From NCBI RefSeq assembly GCF_902506505.1, contig NZ_LR733406.1, forward strand, positions 4,191,775 to 4,255,774: a stretch of 64,000 bases of DNA, in the 5' to 3' direction. The notes beneath the pieces were generated by a model. The model was given only the letters and a program-made list of their open reading frames with translations, did not search any database and was not told where the DNA came from. Positions 35,724-44,799 of the stretch are shown here, one piece after another. Positions within the stretch are counted from its first letter, which is position 1, and the number at the start of each line of letters is the position of its first letter. This DNA comes from Pseudomonas sp. 8AS (GTDB lineage: Bacteria > Pseudomonadota > Gammaproteobacteria > Pseudomonadales > Pseudomonadaceae). A program made the position numbers and the translations under genes.

Positions 35724-35864
35724 GAGCCTGTTTACGACTTTCTGAGCTAGAGCCAGGCAAGGCGAAATTGGGCGAGGAAGCGGAATTTACGAGCTGTAAA
35801 TGAGCATTCCGAGCCCGATTTCAACGCCGCATGGCCGACGATCAGGAGATCGCAGACAGGCTCT
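35723..35864 (+). repeat. inverted-repeat-bounded element, copy B (142 bp)
   Basis: Begins in the last base of the surA stop codon. Ends AGAGCCTG and CAGGCTCT are perfect inverted repeats. The interior holds GAGCTAGAGCCAGGCAAGG, and a TTTAC-GAGCT-GTAAA hairpin. It closely matches copy C at 37869 (same length) and copy A at 23429. Confidence 0.88.
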
Positions 35865-35887
35865 GACAGGGCTTGCTGCAATACCCC

Positions 35888-35912
35888 AGCCCGGCTCAGC
35901 CGGGCTTTTTTT
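35888..35912 (+). terminator. terminator after surA and repeat copy B
   Basis: Stem AGCCCGGCT/AGCCGGGCT with a T7 run, 77 bp before pdxA. It would limit read-through from surA into pdxA, so pdxA probably has its own promoter. Confidence 0.8.
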
Positions 35913-35988
35913 CGCCAGTGCATTTCGGCGTAGAGTGCTGGTACTTGCCGCCCTTGGCGCCCGACCGTTATCCAGAAGAGAGCCCGCG

Positions 35989-36984
35989 ATGACCACCGCC
36001 CACCTTTTCGCCCTGACCCCCGGCGAGCCTGCCGGCATCGGCCCGGACCTGTGCCTACTGCTGGCCCGCAGCGCCCAGCCCTACCCGCTGATCGCCATCG
36101 CCAGCCGCGAACTGCTCGCCGCGCGCGCCGCGCAGCTCGGCCTGCACATCGCCCTGCTGCCGGCCGAACCGGGCCGCTGGCCGAGCGCAGCGGCGCCGGC
36201 CGGCAGCCTGTACGTCTGGGATACCCCGCTGCAGGCGCCGGTCGTGGCCGGCCAGCTGGACAAGGCCAATGCCGCCTATGTCCTGGAGACCCTGACCCGC
36301 GCCGGCCGGGGCTGCATCGACGGCCACTTCAGCGGCATGATCACCGCCCCGGTGCACAAGGGCGTGATCAACGAGGCCGGCATCGCCTTCTCCGGGCACA
36401 CCGAATTCCTCGCCGAGCTGACCCACACCGAACAGGTGGTGATGCTGCTCGCCACCCACGGCCTGCGCGTGGCCCTGGTCACCACCCACCTGCCGCTCAA
36501 GGACGTCGCCGCCGCCATCACCGCGGAACGCCTGGCGCGGGTCGCGCGCATCCTGCACACCGACCTGGTGGAGAAATTCGGCATCGCCCAGCCGCGCATC
36601 CTGGTCTGCGGCCTCAATCCCCACGCCGGCGAAGGTGGCCACCTGGGCCGCGAGGAAATCGAGGTGATCGAACCGACCCTGGAGCGGCTGCGCGGCGAAG
36701 GCCTGAACCTGGTCGGCCCGCTGCCGGCCGACACCCTGTTCACCCCCAAGCACCTCGACCACTGCGACGCGGTGCTGGCGATGTACCACGACCAAGGCCT
36801 GCCGGTACTCAAGTACAAGGGCTTCGGCGCGGCGGTCAACGTCACCCTGGGCCTGCCGATCATCCGCACCTCGGTCGACCACGGCACCGCCCTGGACCTG
36901 GCCGGCAGCGGCCGGATCGACACCGGCAGCCTGCAGGTCGCCCTGGAAACCGCCTATATGATGGCCACCGCGCGCCAGGCTTAG
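35989..36984 (+). CDS. pdxA: 4-hydroxythreonine-4-phosphate dehydrogenase
   Basis: NAD-dependent step of pyridoxal-phosphate synthesis, 331 aa. N-terminal LTPGEPAGIGPDL, metal-binding His in APVHKGVINEAG and ALYHDQGLPVLKYKGF. Start ATG with AGAAGAGAG upstream. It sits in the conserved surA-pdxA-rsmA order. Confidence 0.95.
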   Translation: MTTAHLFALTPGEPAGIGPDLCLLLARSAQPYPLIAIASRELLAARAAQLGLHIALLPAEPGRWPSAAAPAGSLYVWDTPLQAPVVAGQLDKANAAYVLETLTRAGRGCIDGHFSGMITAPVHKGVINEAGIAFSGHTEFLAELTHTEQVVMLLATHGLRVALVTTHLPLKDVAAAITAERLARVARILHTDLVEKFGIAQPRILVCGLNPHAGEGGHLGREEIEVIEPTLERLRGEGLNLVGPLPADTLFTPKHLDHCDAVLAMYHDQGLPVLKYKGFGAAVNVTLGLPIIRTSVDHGTALDLAGSGRIDTGSLQVALETAYMMATARQA

Positions 36985-37063
36985 AGCCTGGCCGCTTGGC
37001 TGCTAAACTGCCGCTCTTTGCATTGCGCTTTGAGCTTGTGGCTTGAAGCTTGGAGCCGTACCG

Positions 37064-37870
37064 ATGTCCGAATACCAACACCGCGCGCGCAAGCGCTTTG
37101 GCCAGAACTTCCTGCACGACGCCGGGGTGATCCATCGCATCCTGCGCGCCATCCACGCCCGTGAAGGCGAGCGCCTGCTGGAGATCGGCCCGGGCCAGGG
37201 CGCCCTCACAGAAGGGCTGCTGAGCAGCGGTGCGCAGCTCGACGTGATCGAACTGGACCTCGACCTGATCCCGATCCTGCAGGGCAAGTTCGGCCATCTG
37301 GCCAATTTCCGCCTGAACCAGGGCGACGCCCTGAAGTTCGACTTCAACCGCCTCGAAGCCGCGCCGCACAGCCTGCGCGTGGTCGGCAACCTGCCCTACA
37401 ACATCTCCACCCCGCTGATCTTCCACCTGCTGGATAACGCCGAGCTGATCCGCGACATGCACTTCATGCTGCAGAAGGAAGTGGTCGAGCGCCTGGCCGC
37501 CGAACCGGGCGGTGGCGACTGGGGCCGGCTGTCGATCATGGTGCAGTACCACTGCCGCGTGGAGCATCTGTTCAACGTCGGCCCGGGCGCGTTCAACCCG
37601 GCGCCCAAGGTCGACTCGGCCATCGTCCGCCTGGTTCCCCACGAAGTGCTGCCGTTCCCGGCCAAGGATCACCGCCTGCTCGAGCGGGTGGTGCGCGAGG
37701 CCTTCAACCAGCGCCGCAAGACCCTGCGCAACACGCTCAAGGGCCTGCTCAGCAGCGCCGAGATCGAAGCCGCCGGTGTCGATGGCAGCCTGCGCCCGGA
37801 GCAGCTCGACCTGGCCGCCTTCGTGCGCCTGGCCGATCAGCTCGCCGTGCAACCCAAGGCCGTGCCTTAG
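37064..37870 (+). CDS. rsmA: 16S rRNA dimethyladenosine transferase
   Basis: Dimethylates two adjacent adenosines near the 3' end of 16S rRNA (KsgA). It is 268 aa with NFLHDAGVI, SAM-binding EIGPGQGALTEGLL and catalytic NLPYNIS. Loss gives kasugamycin resistance in relatives. The stop codon overlaps the left end of repeat copy C, and apaG follows after that element. Confidence 0.95.
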   Translation: MSEYQHRARKRFGQNFLHDAGVIHRILRAIHAREGERLLEIGPGQGALTEGLLSSGAQLDVIELDLDLIPILQGKFGHLANFRLNQGDALKFDFNRLEAAPHSLRVVGNLPYNISTPLIFHLLDNAELIRDMHFMLQKEVVERLAAEPGGGDWGRLSIMVQYHCRVEHLFNVGPGAFNPAPKVDSAIVRLVPHEVLPFPAKDHRLLERVVREAFNQRRKTLRNTLKGLLSSAEIEAAGVDGSLRPEQLDLAAFVRLADQLAVQPKAVP

Positions 37871-38010
37871 AACCTGGGCAACGTCTCGCGAGCTAGAGCC
37901 AGACAAGGCAAAAATGGCCGAGGGAGCGGAGTTTACGAGTTGTAAATGAGCATCCCGAGGTCATTTTTAACGCCGTATGGCCGACGCGCAGCAGACATTG
38001 CACAGGTTCT
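37869..38010 (+). repeat. inverted-repeat-bounded element, copy C (142 bp)
   Basis: Begins inside the rsmA stop codon and ends 40 bp before apaG. Its ends AGAACCTG and CAGGTTCT pair perfectly; compared with copy B both ends carry the matching base change, so pairing is kept. The interior TTTAC-GAGTT-GTAAA hairpin is conserved. Confidence 0.88.
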
Positions 38011-38050
38011 CAGGACTAAACTGCATTTCCAGCTTGTCGAGTTGCCACCC

Positions 38051-38431
38051 ATGTCCGATCCGCGCTATCAGGTCGACGTCAGCGTCGCCACCCGCTACCT
38101 GCCGGAGCAATCCAGCCCGGAGCAGAACCGTTTCGCCTTCGCCTACACCGTGACCATCCACAACAACGGTGCGGTGGCCGCCAAGCTGCTCAGCCGCCAC
38201 TGGGTCATCACCGACGGCGATGGCCGCGTGCAGGAAGTCCGCGGCGCCGGCGTGGTCGGCCAGCAGCCGCACCTGCAGCCGGGCGAGAGCCACGTCTACA
38301 GCAGCGGCACGGTGATGGCGACCAAGGTCGGCAACATGCAGGGCAGCTACCAGATGCTGGCCGACGACGGCAAACGCTTCGATGCCGTGATCGCCCCGTT
38401 CCGCCTGGCCATGCCGGGGGCCCTGCACTGA
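38051..38431 (+). CDS. apaG: ApaG protein
   Basis: 126-aa immunoglobulin-fold protein of unclear biochemical role, always linked to apaH. It has the GxGxxG-like GAGVVGQQP and the HWVITDGDGRVQEVRG segment. Start at MSDPRYQVDV, overlapping the next gene by 1 nt. Mutants in other bacteria affect cobalt resistance and magnesium efflux. Confidence 0.92.
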   Translation: MSDPRYQVDVSVATRYLPEQSSPEQNRFAFAYTVTIHNNGAVAAKLLSRHWVITDGDGRVQEVRGAGVVGQQPHLQPGESHVYSSGTVMATKVGNMQGSYQMLADDGKRFDAVIAPFRLAMPGALH

Positions 38432-39255
38432 TGGCCACCTATGCCGTGGGCGACCTGCAGGGCTGCCTGCAACCGCTCAAGTGCCTGCTCGAACGGGTCG
38501 CCTTCGACCCGGCCAAGGACCGCCTGTGGCTGGTCGGCGACCTGGTCAACCGCGGCCCACAATCCCTGGAGACCCTGCGTTTCCTGTTCGCCATGCGCGA
38601 TGCGCTGGTCTGCGTGCTGGGCAACCATGACCTGCACCTGCTGGCCGTGGCACACAACATCGAGCGCCTGAAGAAGAACGACACCCTGCAGGAAATCCTC
38701 GACGCCCCGGATCGCCAGGACCTGCTCGACTGGCTGCGCCTGCAGAAGCTGATGCACCATGATGCCGAGCGCGACATCACCCTGGTGCATGCCGGCATCC
38801 CGCCGCAGTGGACCGTGGAAAAGGCCCTCAAGCGCGCCGCCGAAGTCGAGGAAGTGCTGCGCGACGATGCGCGCCTGCCGCTGTTCCTCGACGGCATGTA
38901 CGGCAACGAGCCGGCCAAATGGGACAAGGACCTGCACGGCATCCCGCGCCTGCGGGTGATCACCAACTACTTCACGCGCATGCGCTTCTGCAAGGCCGAT
39001 GGCACCCTCGACCTGAAGAGCAAGGAAGGCGTCGGCACCGCCCCGCCCGGCTACGCCCCCTGGTTCAGCTACCCGCAACGCAAGAGCCGCGGGCGCAAGA
39101 TCATCTTCGGCCACTGGGCGGCGCTGGAAGGCAACTGCGACGAACCCGGCCTCAGCGCCCTAGACAGTGGCTGCGTGTGGGGCGGCACCCTGACCCTGAT
39201 GAACATCGACAGCGGCGAACGCCTGCGCTGCGACTGCACGGAGAACACCCCATGA
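38431..39255 (+). CDS. apaH: symmetrical diadenosine tetraphosphatase
   Basis: Hydrolyses Ap4A to two ADP and can decap Np4-capped RNA. Metallophosphatase motifs DLQGC, GDLVNRGPQSL and GNHDLH; 274 aa. It overlaps glpE by 4 bp and apaG by 1 nt, giving a tight apaG-apaH-glpE unit. Confidence 0.95.
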   Translation: MATYAVGDLQGCLQPLKCLLERVAFDPAKDRLWLVGDLVNRGPQSLETLRFLFAMRDALVCVLGNHDLHLLAVAHNIERLKKNDTLQEILDAPDRQDLLDWLRLQKLMHHDAERDITLVHAGIPPQWTVEKALKRAAEVEEVLRDDARLPLFLDGMYGNEPAKWDKDLHGIPRLRVITNYFTRMRFCKADGTLDLKSKEGVGTAPPGYAPWFSYPQRKSRGRKIIFGHWAALEGNCDEPGLSALDSGCVWGGTLTLMNIDSGERLRCDCTENTP

Positions 39256-39581
39256 GCGAATTCAAACGAATCCCCCCACAACAGGCCCAGACCCTGCGCG
39301 AACAAGGCGCCGTGGTGGTCGACATCCGCGACCCGCAGAGTTTCGCCAACGGCCATATCAGCGGCTCCCGGCACCTGGACAACCACTCCCTGGCCGACTT
39401 CATCGCCAAGGCCGACTTCGACCAGCCGCTGATCGTCACCTGCTACCACGGCAACTCCAGCCAGAACGCCGCCGCCTACCTGGCGCACCAGGGCTTCGCC
39501 GAGGTCTACAGCCTGGATGGCGGCTTCGAGCTGTGGCGCAGCCAGTACCCGGGCGAAGTGGCCCAGGGCGGCAGCGAGTAA
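39252..39581 (+). CDS. glpE: thiosulfate sulfurtransferase GlpE
   Basis: Single-domain rhodanese, 109 aa, with active-site Cys64 in the loop TCYHGNSSQ and the N-terminal VVVDIRDPQSF. It transfers sulfane sulfur from thiosulfate to cyanide or thioredoxin. Start overlaps the apaH stop. Confidence 0.92.
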   Translation: MSEFKRIPPQQAQTLREQGAVVVDIRDPQSFANGHISGSRHLDNHSLADFIAKADFDQPLIVTCYHGNSSQNAAAYLAHQGFAEVYSLDGGFELWRSQYPGEVAQGGSE

Positions 39582-39689
39582 AAAAAATCTGCCGGCGCGA
39601 GCCCGCGCTGCGCCTGCCCTTCAGCGCCTTGTCGACAAGCGGCAATATCCTGTCACCCTCTTGCCATCCTTGCGCCTGCCGAATCCGAA

Positions 39690-39700
39690 CTACTCTTAAG
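39690..39700 (+). promoter_or_regulatory. possible RpoS-type promoter of prkA
   Basis: The 276-bp gap before prkA contains CTACTCTTAAG, resembling the extended -10 CTATACTTAA used by RpoS. The E. coli homologue operon yeaGH is RpoS-dependent. No -35 is evident. I found nothing else in the gap. Confidence 0.25.
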
Positions 39701-39857
39701 TCGAGGCCATCCAAAAGGAAGAGCCGGCACACCGGTTCCGGGCCATCGGTTGCGTTTTTGAGGTGTTCTGGGGGATTTCCGACGGCCGCTGCGGCGGCCA
39801 GCCCTGCACCCGCCCGATTCCCCCGTGCCGGCTCCATGCAGCGAGCGAGGTGCAGTC

Positions 39858-41780
39858 ATGAGCATATTCAGCCACTTCCAGCAACGCTTTGAAGCGACCC
39901 GCCAGGAGGAATATTCCCTTCAGGAATATCTGGAGCTGTGCAAGACGGATCGCAGCGCCTATGCCACGGCGGCCGAACGCCTGCTGATGGCCATCGGCGA
40001 ACCGGAGCTGATCGATACGTCGAGCAACTCGCGCCTGTCGCGGATCTTCTCCAACAAGGTGATTCGCCGCTACCCGGCCTTCGCCGACTTCCACGGCATG
40101 GAAGAGTGCATCGACCAGATCGTCTCCTACTTCCGCCACGCCGCCCAGGGCCTGGAAGAGAAGAAGCAGATCCTCTACCTGCTCGGCCCGGTCGGCGGCG
40201 GCAAGTCCTCGCTGGCCGAGAAGCTGAAGCAGCTGATGGAAAAGGTGCCCTTCTACGCGATCAAGGGCTCGCCGGTGTTCGAATCGCCGCTGGGGCTGTT
40301 CAACGCCGATGAGGACGGCGCCATCCTCGAAGAGGACTACGGCATCCCGCGGCGCTACCTGAACAGCATCATCTCGCCCTGGGCCACCAAGCGCCTGACC
40401 GAGTTCGGCGGCGACATCAGCCAGTTCCGCGTGGTCAAGCTGTACCCCTCGATCCTCAACCAGATCGCCGTGGCCAAGACCGAGCCGGGCGACGAGAACA
40501 ACCAGGACATTTCCGCCCTGGTCGGCAAGGTGGATATCCGCAAGCTGGAGGAATTCCCGCAGAACGACGCCGACGCCTACAGCTACTCGGGCGCACTGTG
40601 CCGGGCCAACCAGGGCCTGATGGAATTCGTCGAGATGTTCAAGGCGCCGATCAAGGTGCTGCACCCGCTGCTGACCGCCACCCAGGAAGGCAACTACAAC
40701 AGCACCGAAGGCCTCGGCGCGATCCCCTACAGCGGCATCCTGCTGGCCCACTCCAACGAGTCCGAGTGGCACAGCTTCCGCAACAACAAGAACAACGAGG
40801 CGTTCATCGACCGCATCTACATCGTCAAGGTGCCCTACTGCCTGCGCGTCACCGACGAGGTGAAGATCTACGACAAGCTGCTGTTCAACAGCTCGCTGGC
40901 CCATGCCCACTGCGCGCCGGACACCCTGAAGATGCTCGCCCAGTTCTCCGTGCTGAGCCGCCTGAAGGAGCCGGAGAACTCCAACATCTACTCGAAGATG
41001 CGCGTCTACGACGGCGAGAACCTCAAGGATACCGACCCCAAGGCCAAGTCGATCCAGGAATACCGCGACACCGCCGGGGTGGACGAAGGCATGACCGGCC
41101 TGTCGACCCGTTTCGCCTTCAAGATCCTGTCCAAGGTGTTCAACTTCGACCCCCATGAGATCGCCGCCAACCCGGTGCACCTGCTCTACGTGCTGGAGCA
41201 GCAGATCGAGCAGGAACAGTTCCCCGCCGAGGTCAGAGAAAGGTATCTGCGCTTCATCAAGGAATACCTGGCGCCGCGCTACATCGAGTTCATCGGCAAG
41301 GAGATCCAGACCGCCTACCTGGAGTCCTACAGCGAGTACGGGCAGAACATCTTCGACCGCTACGTGCTGTACGCCGACTTCTGGATCCAGGACCAGGAAT
41401 ACCGCGACCCGGAAACTGGCGAAATCCTCAACCGCGTGGCCCTCAACGAGGAACTGGAGAAGATCGAGAAACCGGCCGGCATCAGCAACCCGAAGGATTT
41501 CCGCAACGAGATCGTCAACTTCGTGCTGCGCGCCCGCGCCAACAACAACGGCAAGAACCCGACCTGGCTCAGCTACGAGAAGCTGCGCGTGGTGATCGAG
41601 AAGAAGATGTTCTCCAACACCGAGGATCTGCTGCCGGTCATCAGCTTCAACGCCAAGGCGAGCAAGGAGGACCAACAGAAGCACAACGACTTCGTCACCC
41701 GTATGGTCGAGCGTGGCTACACCGAGAAGCAGGTGCGCCTGCTGTCCGAATGGTATCTGCGGGTTCGCAAGTCGCAGTAA
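39858..41780 (+). CDS. prkA: PrkA family serine protein kinase
   Basis: 640-aa AAA+ ATPase/kinase of the PrkA (YeaG) family. Walker A LLGPVGGGKSSLAEKL is at residues 107-122, and the C-terminal PrkA domain follows. In E. coli YeaG helps adaptation to nitrogen starvation. It is first in a three-gene cluster with yeaH and spoVR, which co-occur widely. The intervals of 74 and 11 bp suggest one transcript. Confidence 0.93.
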   Translation: MSIFSHFQQRFEATRQEEYSLQEYLELCKTDRSAYATAAERLLMAIGEPELIDTSSNSRLSRIFSNKVIRRYPAFADFHGMEECIDQIVSYFRHAAQGLEEKKQILYLLGPVGGGKSSLAEKLKQLMEKVPFYAIKGSPVFESPLGLFNADEDGAILEEDYGIPRRYLNSIISPWATKRLTEFGGDISQFRVVKLYPSILNQIAVAKTEPGDENNQDISALVGKVDIRKLEEFPQNDADAYSYSGALCRANQGLMEFVEMFKAPIKVLHPLLTATQEGNYNSTEGLGAIPYSGILLAHSNESEWHSFRNNKNNEAFIDRIYIVKVPYCLRVTDEVKIYDKLLFNSSLAHAHCAPDTLKMLAQFSVLSRLKEPENSNIYSKMRVYDGENLKDTDPKAKSIQEYRDTAGVDEGMTGLSTRFAFKILSKVFNFDPHEIAANPVHLLYVLEQQIEQEQFPAEVRERYLRFIKEYLAPRYIEFIGKEIQTAYLESYSEYGQNIFDRYVLYADFWIQDQEYRDPETGEILNRVALNEELEKIEKPAGISNPKDFRNEIVNFVLRARANNNGKNPTWLSYEKLRVVIEKKMFSNTEDLLPVISFNAKASKEDQQKHNDFVTRMVERGYTEKQVRLLSEWYLRVRKSQ

Positions 41781-41854
41781 CCCATCGCCGGCGCTCCTCC
41801 GTGGCCGCGCCGGCTGCCGCGGGCCTGCACGGGCCCGCGTGCTAAGGAGACGTC

Positions 41855-43123
41855 ATGAGCTATGTCATAGACCGACGCCTGAATGGCAAGAACAAGAGCA
41901 CGGTGAACCGCCAGCGCTTCCTGCGGCGTTACCGTGACCACATCAAGAAGGCCGTGGAGGAGGCCGTCAGCCGGCGCTCCATCACCGACATGGAGCACGG
42001 CGAGCAGATCAGCATTCCCGGCCGCGACATCGACGAGCCGGTGCTGCACCATGGCCGCGGCGGCAAGCAGACCACCGTGCACCCGGGCAACAAGCAGTTC
42101 AGCGGCGGCGACCATATCCCCCGCCCCCAGGGCGGCGGCGGGCGCGGCGCCGGCAAGGCGAGCAACTCCGGCGAGGGCATGGACGAGTTCGTGTTCCAGA
42201 TCACCCAAGAGGAATTCCTCGACTTCATGTTCGAGGATCTGGAGCTGCCCAACCTGGTCAAGCGTCACCTGACCGGCAGCGACACCTTCAAGACCGTGCG
42301 CGCCGGCATCAGCAACGAGGGCAATCCATCGCGCATCAACATCGTGCGCACCCTGCGCTCGGCCCATGCGCGGCGTATCGCCCTGTCCGGCAGCAGCCGC
42401 GCCAAGCTCAAGCTGGCCCTGGCCGAACTGGAGCGGCTGAAGGTCGAAGAGCCGGACAACTTCGGCGATATCCAGGAAATCGAGGCGGAAATCGTCAAGC
42501 TGCGCGCGCGCATCAACCGCGTGCCGTTCCTCGACACCTTCGACCTCAAGTACAACCTGCTGACCAAGCAGCCCAACCCCAGCTCCAAGGCGGTGATGTT
42601 CTGCCTGATGGACGTGTCCGGCTCGATGACCCAGGCCACCAAGGACATCGCCAAGCGCTTCTTCATCCTGCTGTACCTGTTCCTCAAGCGGAACTACGAC
42701 AAAATCGAGGTGGTATTCATCCGCCACCATACGAGTGCGAAAGAGGTCGACGAGGAGGAGTTCTTCTACTCGCGGGAAACCGGCGGCACCATCGTCTCCA
42801 GCGCGCTGAAGATGATGCAGGAGATCATGGCCGCGCGTTACCCGGTCAACGAGTGGAACATCTACGCCGCCCAGGCGTCGGACGGCGACAACTGGAATGA
42901 CGATTCGCCGGTCTGCCGCGATATCCTGATCAATCAGATCATGCCGTTCGTGCAGTACTTCACCTACGTCGAGATCACCCCGCGCGAACACCAGGCCCTG
43001 TGGTTCGAGTACGAACAGGTCGGCGAAAGCTACGCCGACACCTTCGCCCAGCAGCAGCTGGTCTCGGCCGCGGACATCTACCCGGTGTTCCGTGAACTGT
43101 TCCAGCGCCGCCTGGTGACCTGA
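41855..43123 (+). CDS. DUF444 (YeaH/YhbH) VWA-like protein
   Basis: 422-aa cytoplasmic protein. The middle carries a von Willebrand A-like MIDAS, DVSGSMTQATK, with the Asp at residue 253, and the N-terminus has a Gly/Arg-rich linker (RGGKQTTVHPG...GGGGRGAGK, residues about 67-105). Preceded by AAGGAGACGTC. It is the YeaH partner of PrkA, possibly a phosphorylation target or adaptor; that is inferred. Confidence 0.9.
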   Translation: MSYVIDRRLNGKNKSTVNRQRFLRRYRDHIKKAVEEAVSRRSITDMEHGEQISIPGRDIDEPVLHHGRGGKQTTVHPGNKQFSGGDHIPRPQGGGGRGAGKASNSGEGMDEFVFQITQEEFLDFMFEDLELPNLVKRHLTGSDTFKTVRAGISNEGNPSRINIVRTLRSAHARRIALSGSSRAKLKLALAELERLKVEEPDNFGDIQEIEAEIVKLRARINRVPFLDTFDLKYNLLTKQPNPSSKAVMFCLMDVSGSMTQATKDIAKRFFILLYLFLKRNYDKIEVVFIRHHTSAKEVDEEEFFYSRETGGTIVSSALKMMQEIMAARYPVNEWNIYAAQASDGDNWNDDSPVCRDILINQIMPFVQYFTYVEITPREHQALWFEYEQVGESYADTFAQQQLVSAADIYPVFRELFQRRLVT

Positions 43124-43134
43124 GGGGAACCGCG

Positions 43135-44700
43135 ATGACCGCCACCGAGAAAAAACGCCAGCCGATTTCCACCGGCTCGGAATGGACCTTCGAACTGGTG
43201 CGCGCCTACGACCGCGAGATCGCGCGCCTCGCCGAACGCTACGCGCTCGACACCTACCCCAACCAGATCGAGGTGATCACCGCCGAACAAATGATGGACG
43301 CCTACGCCTCGGTCGGCATGCCGCTGGGCTACCACCACTGGTCCTACGGCAAGCATTTCCTGGCCACCGAGAAGGGCTACAGCCGTGGGCAGATGGGCCT
43401 GGCCTACGAGATCGTGATCAACTCCGACCCGTGCATCGCCTACCTGATGGAAGAGAACACCATGTGCATGCAGGCCCTGGTGATCGCCCATGCCTGCTAC
43501 GGCCACAACAGCTTCTTCAAGGGCAACTACCTGTTCCGCACCTGGACCGACGCCAGTTCGATCATCGACTACCTGGTGTTCGCCAAGCAGTACATCATGC
43601 AGTGCGAGGAGCGCCACGGCATCGACGCGGTGGAGGACCTGCTCGATTCCTGCCACGCCCTGATGAACTACGGCGTCGACCGCTACAAACGCCCCTACCC
43701 GATCTCCGCCGAGGAGGAGCGGCGCCGGCAGAAGGACCGCGAGGAGCACCTGCAGAAGCAGATCAACGACCTCTGGCGCACCATCCCCAAGAGCGCCAGC
43801 AAGGGCCACGACCAGGACAGCAAGCGCTGGCCGGCCGAACCGCAGGAAAACATCCTGTACTTCCTGGAGAAGCACGCGCCGCTGCTGGAACCCTGGCAGC
43901 GCGAGGTGATCCGCATCGTGCGCAAGATCGCCCAGTACTTCTACCCACAGCGCCAGACCCAGGTGATGAACGAGGGCTGGGCGACCTTCTGGCACTACAC
44001 CCTGATGAACGACCTGTACGACGAGGGCCTGGTCACCGACGGCTTCATGATGGAGTTCCTCCAGTCGCACACCAGCGTGATCTACCAGCCCGGCTTCGAC
44101 AGCCCCTACTACAGCGGCATCAACCCCTACACCCTGGGTTTCGCCATCTACAGCGACATCCGCCGCATCTGCGAACACCCCACCGAGGAAGACCGTCGCT
44201 GGTTCCCCGACATCGCCGGCAGCGACTGGCTGTCCACCCTCAAGTTCGCCATGGCCAACTTCAAGGACGAGAGTTTCATCCTGCAGTTTCTCTCGCCCAA
44301 GGTGATCCGTGACCTCAAGCTGTTCAGCGTGATGGACGACGACCAGAAGGACGACATGCTGGTCCCGGCGATCCACGACGAGCCGGGCTACCGCATCATC
44401 CGCGAGACCCTGGCCGCGCAGTACAACCTGGGCAACCGCGAACCCAACGTGCAAATCTGGAGCGTCGACCGCCGCGGCGACCGCTCGCTGACCCTGCGCC
44501 ACCAGCAGCACGACCGCAAACCGCTGGGCGACTCCACCGACGAAGTACTCAAGCACCTGCACCGCCTGTGGGGCTTCGACATCCACCTGGAGGTGCGCCA
44601 GGGTGAACAGACCATCTCCGTGCAGCATGTGCCCCCGCGCGGCGAAGCGGCAACCGAGGGCGACTACCCGCGCCTGGATCTGATGCTCCCGCCACCCTGA
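43135..44700 (+). CDS. SpoVR family protein
   Basis: 521-aa member of the SpoVR (YcgB) family, named from Bacillus cortex formation but widespread in non-sporulating bacteria. Conserved HHWSYGKHF, EENTMCMQALVIAHACYGHNSFFKGN and NEGWATFWHYTLM segments are present; the last looks like a zinc-dependent motif but function is unproven. GGGGAA precedes the ATG. It ends the prkA cluster. Confidence 0.92.
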   Translation: MTATEKKRQPISTGSEWTFELVRAYDREIARLAERYALDTYPNQIEVITAEQMMDAYASVGMPLGYHHWSYGKHFLATEKGYSRGQMGLAYEIVINSDPCIAYLMEENTMCMQALVIAHACYGHNSFFKGNYLFRTWTDASSIIDYLVFAKQYIMQCEERHGIDAVEDLLDSCHALMNYGVDRYKRPYPISAEEERRRQKDREEHLQKQINDLWRTIPKSASKGHDQDSKRWPAEPQENILYFLEKHAPLLEPWQREVIRIVRKIAQYFYPQRQTQVMNEGWATFWHYTLMNDLYDEGLVTDGFMMEFLQSHTSVIYQPGFDSPYYSGINPYTLGFAIYSDIRRICEHPTEEDRRWFPDIAGSDWLSTLKFAMANFKDESFILQFLSPKVIRDLKLFSVMDDDQKDDMLVPAIHDEPGYRIIRETLAAQYNLGNREPNVQIWSVDRRGDRSLTLRHQQHDRKPLGDSTDEVLKHLHRLWGFDIHLEVRQGEQTISVQHVPPRGEAATEGDYPRLDLMLPPP

Positions 44701-44799
44701 GGCCTGCTCCCGTTTCGCTCACAGCCGCGACCACGCCACCAGCGCCGCCCGCCCGGCAGCGTTTTCGCTTATCCTCCGCCGCTACGGAGGAATCAACTC

